Source: Hyphomicrobiales bacterium
GTDB taxonomy: Bacteria > Pseudomonadota > Alphaproteobacteria > Rhizobiales > Rhizobiaceae
NCBI GenBank assembly: GCA_900467685.1
Contig: UBQX01000013.1
Location: 93,415-157,414, forward strand
Length of the DNA stretch: 64,000 nucleotides
Reading direction: 5' to 3'
Shown one piece after another: positions 60,679 to 64,000 of this stretch (its first letter is position 1; every line of letters starts with the position of its first letter). The notes under the pieces are model-generated. The model searched no databases, was not told where the DNA came from, and saw nothing but the letters and a program-made list of their open reading frames with translations. Made by a program: the position numbers and the translations under genes.

Positions 60679-60697
60679 GTTAACCCTGAAGGTTAAC
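60679..60697. promoter_or_regulatory. inverted repeat before the diguanylate cyclase gene
   Basis: GTTAACC and GGTTAAC are a perfect 7-bp inverted repeat with a 5-base spacer. It could be an operator or a weak hairpin after repC. Confidence 0.4.
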
Positions 60698-60723
60698 GGG
60701 TGCGCTACCAGCCAGGTTCTAAA

Positions 60724-61905
60724 ATGAAGACACTGGAAACTGCGAATACATCGATGAACCACGAAATCCTGATCGCTTATCTGCATGGCCTGGGCATCAT
60801 GGCATTGTTGACCATGACCTATGGGCACGTCTGCCGTCAGACCTGGCATGTTGATATCAAGCGCGCGTTGATCGGTTTGTGTTTCGGTCTCGGCGCAGTT
60901 GCAGTGATGGCCTCTCCTGCCCACATAGGCCCCGGCGTCATTGTCGATGCGCGTACGATCATTGTGGCGTTGGGTTCTGCATTCGGCGGAATTCCAGCTG
61001 CCCTTATTTCTTCAGGGATCGCGATTGCCTATCGCTATCAACTTGGCGGTGCCGGCGTTCTCCCTGGCACGCTTTGCGTTGCCTTTGCGGGGCTGATTGG
61101 CCTGTTCTGGGCCGGCTTTGTCAAACCACGTGTCACATCAGTCCCGAAGCGGCTCGCAGTCTTCGCTGCGATGGCACCATTCTCGTTGATGTCGATGTTT
61201 GTATTGCCTTGGGATGCAGCCATTCGCCTGCTCGAGCTGATGTTCATCCCGAACACCATTTGCTCTGTTGTGGCTGCCTTCATTCTTGGCGCCCTTCTGG
61301 AGAAGGAGCAGGCCGCGATCCGTTCCGAAGAGCTTTTGCGACAGCGTGCGAGTTCCGATGGTCTGACCGGCCTTGGAAACAGGACGATGTTTGACGAAAT
61401 ACTGAGCCAGCGTTTAGCGGAGACTGAAGAACGGCGATCGGCCACCGCACTCTTGATTATCGATGCGGATCACTTCAAGGCGGTCAACGACCATTACGGC
61501 CATGCGACAGGCGACGAAGTCCTCAGGCGTCTAGCCCTCATCATAAATTCGGTCGTCCGCCAGGAAGACTTTGCAGCTCGGCTTGGTGGGGAAGAGTTCG
61601 GCATCATTCTCGATACGCGTTCTCCCAACCGCGCACACAAGGTGGCCGAAAGGATTCGTACAGCTGTCCAGTTTGAACGGTTCGAAGGCAATGGTGAGGC
61701 GTTCAGGGTTACGGTCAGCGTTGGCTGTGCCATTGCGCGGGTCTTCGAGACCTCCCAGAGCCTTTATGAGGCGGCAGACAGGGCTCTTTACCGTGCCAAG
61801 GAGAATGGTCGCAACTGCGTCTCAATGGCGGCGGAGCAGGATGTTCACTGGTTTGGTCCAGCCACGAACGATGTTTTTGCGCGACCGGGCCTGAAACAAG
61901 GATAG
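60724..61905 (+). CDS. membrane diguanylate cyclase (GGDEF domain)
   Basis: The ATG at 60724 is a reasonable start; GTG 60700 and ATG 60754 are alternatives. The first 205 residues hold about six hydrophobic segments of the 5TM/LytS-type sensor kind, followed by a GGDEF domain with DGLTGLGNR, IDADHFKAVND and the active site RLGGEEFGI. The inhibitory I-site RxxD (RQED) stands five residues before GGEEF. It should make cyclic di-GMP from GTP at the inner membrane and be product-inhibited. It is a plausible lifestyle regulator on the plasmid backbone, 119 bases after repC. Confidence 0.88.
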   Translation: MKTLETANTSMNHEILIAYLHGLGIMALLTMTYGHVCRQTWHVDIKRALIGLCFGLGAVAVMASPAHIGPGVIVDARTIIVALGSAFGGIPAALISSGIAIAYRYQLGGAGVLPGTLCVAFAGLIGLFWAGFVKPRVTSVPKRLAVFAAMAPFSLMSMFVLPWDAAIRLLELMFIPNTICSVVAAFILGALLEKEQAAIRSEELLRQRASSDGLTGLGNRTMFDEILSQRLAETEERRSATALLIIDADHFKAVNDHYGHATGDEVLRRLALIINSVVRQEDFAARLGGEEFGIILDTRSPNRAHKVAERIRTAVQFERFEGNGEAFRVTVSVGCAIARVFETSQSLYEAADRALYRAKENGRNCVSMAAEQDVHWFGPATNDVFARPGLKQG

Positions 61906-61931
61906 AATGAAGGATCCGCCGAGCGCTTCGA

Positions 61932-62201
61932 TTAAATCAGGACATCGGCTTCAATTGCTGCCGCGATAAAGGATTCCCGAGCTCGTTGCTGATTACCGCC
62001 ATCCATGGCGGCATGATTGCATCTGAGGATTGCTTCAGATCTGAGTGGCCCGCTCGATAACGGCCACAAACGGGTGAGGCAGACAAGGCCCTCCTGGGCG
62101 TCATGGACGAACTGATCTGCATCAGTGCCAATTCTGATTGCGACCGGTTGTCCCCATCCCGGGATATCGCGACGGACCCACATTGTCCTCCTTACCTCCA
62201 T
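61932..62201 (-). CDS. DUF982 domain protein
   Basis: The 89-residue protein matches the small DUF982 family of Rhizobiales: WGQPVAIRIG, a LTRLWPLSSGPLRSEAILRCNHAAMDG centre (given in part: LWPLSSGPLR) and ARESFIAAAIEAD at the end. Function is unknown; these genes are numerous on rhizobial plasmids. The start may be the second Met at about 62183. Confidence 0.75.
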   Translation of the reverse strand: MEVRRTMWVRRDIPGWGQPVAIRIGTDADQFVHDAQEGLVCLTRLWPLSSGPLRSEAILRCNHAAMDGGNQQRARESFIAAAIEADVLI

Positions 62202-62297
62202 CCAGAAAACAGATCTTGTACATGGTGGGAGCGGCGACAGCCAGAAGGTCGGACTTCAATCCGGCGCATCCGGCCTTCGTTTCCCAAGCACGCCGGG

Positions 62298-62456
62298 TTA
62301 GGAGCGACTGCCTGAAATCAAGGCCACTCTGGAGTCCATGTCGTTATCTATTAGGACGTAGCCGATCAGCGTCACCAATGCGACCATCATTGAGATCAGC
62401 GCTATCGCCGTCAATGTCTCGGCTCTTTGGCGCTTGTCGTTGCGATTGCTGCTCAT
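62298..62456 (-). CDS. small membrane protein, 52 residues
   Basis: The minus-strand frame starts MSSNRNDKRQRAE, a basic N-terminus, followed by a hydrophobic stretch (LTAIALISMMVALVTLIGYV, about residues 15-34) and a short polar tail. One membrane helix with positive-inside orientation is predicted. No family is recognised. The charged-then-hydrophobic design supports a real gene, but a ribosome site is not clear. Confidence 0.5.
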   Translation of the reverse strand: MSSNRNDKRQRAETLTAIALISMMVALVTLIGYVLIDNDMDSRVALISGSRS

Positions 62457-62723
62457 GAATCTGGCCCGTCTCCCGCCATGTTGCTTTCTTAGAGCATCAT
62501 GCCCGAGTGCTGATTATACCCGGATGCAGTTTGTTTGCTCAAGCGCATATTCCCGTATCAGACATCCCCCATTCAGGCGACATGTCGAAAGGGTGAACAT
62601 CGGTGGAATTGCGCGATGCCATTTACGATTTCTTTGCCTGAACGCGGATAGATATTGCTTGCGCGATGAGTATTGCGTTCGCGCCGAGGTCTGATGAGAC
62701 GTTCGATTTACGCGAAGGACCTG

Positions 62724-63113
62724 TCAAAACGGCGGCCAGATGTAGCCGAGCGCCAGGCCGCCACCGGCAATCAGACCCGCCACGAATATTGAAATTTTCT
62801 GAACTGTTCGGTGGCCGGTTTCAGCCTTCTGTAGTTCGTTCGTGTCTTGCTCTTCCGGGGGATAGTCAGGAGGGAAGATGTTCTCTTCGGACGTGGAGGG
62901 TGCCTCGACCTGCGGGCTCATCGCAACGTCTGCGATATTGGCACCTGATATGTCCGACGCCGGAATGGTTATGTGTTTGCTATTGTGTTCATCGATCCTG
63001 ACGTCGAAGGCAAGGCTGCGGCCCGCCTTGAGATTGGCGACCGTCCTTTTCGCCGCCTGCAGTTCGTCGTCGGCTTGGACCAGTGCGGTATGTGTAACCA
63101 GATAATAGGGCAT
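62724..63113 (-). CDS. hypothetical protein with C-terminal membrane anchor
   Basis: The 129-residue protein starts MPYYLVTHTALVQADDELQAAKR, a small alpha/beta start, then a Pro/Glu-rich linker (residues 70-95) and a C-terminal hydrophobic segment ISIFVAGLIAGGGLALGYIW. It looks like a tail-anchored protein with a small cytoplasmic domain. No function is recognised. Confidence 0.6.
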   Translation of the reverse strand: MPYYLVTHTALVQADDELQAAKRTVANLKAGRSLAFDVRIDEHNSKHITIPASDISGANIADVAMSPQVEAPSTSEENIFPPDYPPEEQDTNELQKAETGHRTVQKISIFVAGLIAGGGLALGYIWPPF

Positions 63114-63294
63114 AGGCTCCGCCCAAAATATTCAAATGACGCTGTCGCGCATGTGGACCAGGTTTCAATCACGCATCCGGCTACCCTAGCCCCGCATCTG
63201 CCGCAAGGCAGGTTGTGCGGTTTCCGGTTCTCGTGCGGAATTAGGGGTCAAAGAAAGCGGTTCTGCCCGAGCTGCGCGAGTGACGCAGCTTGTT

Positions 63295-63483
63295 TCATTT
63301 CTGTGGGTGTTCTCTGACAAGCAGCCCGCGCTTGCTCAGATGCTTGACGATATAGGGATCCGGGTTTCTGCCTTTCTCGAGTTCACGCGACCGCCATTCC
63401 TGCAGAAAGGGAGGCAATTGTTCGAGCCAGGAGACGGGCATATGGGCTGTAGCAGCGGCAAGCTTTATTGGCTGATCTGTCAT
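63295..63483 (-). CDS. small hypothetical protein, 62 residues
   Basis: The frame reads MTDQPIKLAAATAHMPVSWL, then LPPFLQEWRSRELEKGRNPDPYI; it is amphipathic and rich in charged residues, without membrane segment. No family is recognised. The codon pattern is plausible, yet the evidence for expression is weak. Confidence 0.45.
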   Translation of the reverse strand: MTDQPIKLAAATAHMPVSWLEQLPPFLQEWRSRELEKGRNPDPYIVKHLSKRGLLVREHPQK

Positions 63484-63657
63484 GTTTGTCGTCCAAAAGA
63501 TATTGTAAAAAATACAGAACGGAGCGCTTCGAGAATGCCGCTTTCTCGGTCTGCTCTGTCAGGTCGACTACTTCATCACGCCGTCAGCTGGAGAGTCAAC
63601 AAGTAAGGACAGGGATCGGCGTGACTAGAGCTTAGCGGTCCCCCAACATTTCTCAAT

Positions 63658-64000
63658 TCAGGAATTTGGCAGGAGGCTCCAGAAACCTGATTTGCGTCCA
63701 TGATTGCGTCGCAGGTTGGCGATATAGACCTCATGGGAACCTATCACGCCAAAGTCGTCAACCTGCTTGGCAAGCGACCGGCATTCCGTCAGGTGCTGTG
63801 CCGCATGCTTGTATCGGCTGGACCTTGTGCTCTCCAGCGTAAAATCCACCATGGCACGCAAGACAATCGTCGCGGAGAGCGGATACTTTTCTGACAGTAC
63901 CTCTGCCGCGGGCGTCATCAGTTCGTAATAGTCGCCGTCGAGTTCGGCGCTGCGCTTTATTACGAGCTTTGCAGCCTCGGCCTGCGCTGGCCAGCGCAGG
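63658..64000 (-). CDS. DUF6880-like protein, 5' part outside the window
   Basis: The minus-strand frame is open to the window edge, so the gene begins beyond it. The visible 114 codons read LRWPAQAEAAKLV, YYELMTPAAEVLSEKYPL, ATIVLRAMVDFTLE, RYKHAAQHLTECRSLA and finally LRRNHGRKSGFW, resembling the C-terminal helical repeats of DUF6880 proteins found beside SWIM-type and plasmid genes. Function unknown. Confidence 0.65.
   Translation of the reverse strand, partial: LRWPAQAEAAKLVIKRSAELDGDYYELMTPAAEVLSEKYPLSATIVLRAMVDFTLESTRSSRYKHAAQHLTECRSLAKQVDDFGVIGSHEVYIANLRRNHGRKSGFWSLLPNS

Overview
The window looks like part of a large repABC-type plasmid (or chromid) from a Hyphomicrobiales/Rhizobiales alphaproteobacterium. 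The evidence is a repA-repB-repC cassette with paired parS-like palindromes and an antisense RNA between repB and repC. Plasmid-associated families (DUF2493, DUF982, a DUF6880-like end) flank it, and the catabolic DNA is GC-rich. No tRNA, rRNA or CRISPR array was seen.

Region 1 (1-32.2 kb) is a catabolic block for a carboxylic acid, probably alicyclic, aromatic or branched, handled as CoA thioesters. It holds five acyl-CoA dehydrogenases counting a remnant, five crotonase-fold proteins, two acyl-CoA ligases (one AliA-like), a CaiB-type CoA transferase, a thioesterase and several SDRs. It also holds an APH-type kinase overlapping an acyl-CoA dehydrogenase, a valine-type module (isobutyryl-CoA dehydrogenase, HIBCH, MmsB, crotonase), a complete branched-chain-amino-acid-type ABC importer and a BKACE (DUF849) enzyme. 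At its right end are two subunits resembling benzoyl-CoA reductase / 2-hydroxyacyl-CoA dehydratase, without an ATP-dependent activator. The only regulator is one MarR protein. A recurring dyad close to GTAnnCTWGnnTAC lies before most transcription units of this block and nowhere obvious in the rest of the window, which suggests a dedicated regulon.

Region 2 (32.2-33.9 kb) is a scar: an IS3-family transposase remnant, the 3' end of a group II intron (domains V and VI plus a broken reverse transcriptase) abutting it, and a frameshifted tyrosine-phosphatase gene.

Region 3 (34-53 kb) is a second catabolic block controlled by a GntR/FCD regulator. A ten-gene minus-strand operon encodes an APH-like kinase, a DUF7064/7065 protein, a CaiB CoA transferase, HyuA/HyuB and a second Liv-type ABC importer. 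Divergently, a plus-strand operon encodes MaoC, CitE and Cat1-type CoA transferase genes, the same gene set as the itaconate-degrading ripABC system. A second BKACE, an MDR reductase, an acyl-CoA dehydrogenase and an etfB gene follow. The etfB gene is cut off by an insertion sequence.

Region 4 (53-55.2 kb) has two IS5-family elements of equal length 22 bp apart, the first dead. They mark the joint with the plasmid backbone. Region 5 (55.2-64 kb) is backbone: a DUF2493 protein, repABC, a membrane diguanylate cyclase, and small hypothetical genes.
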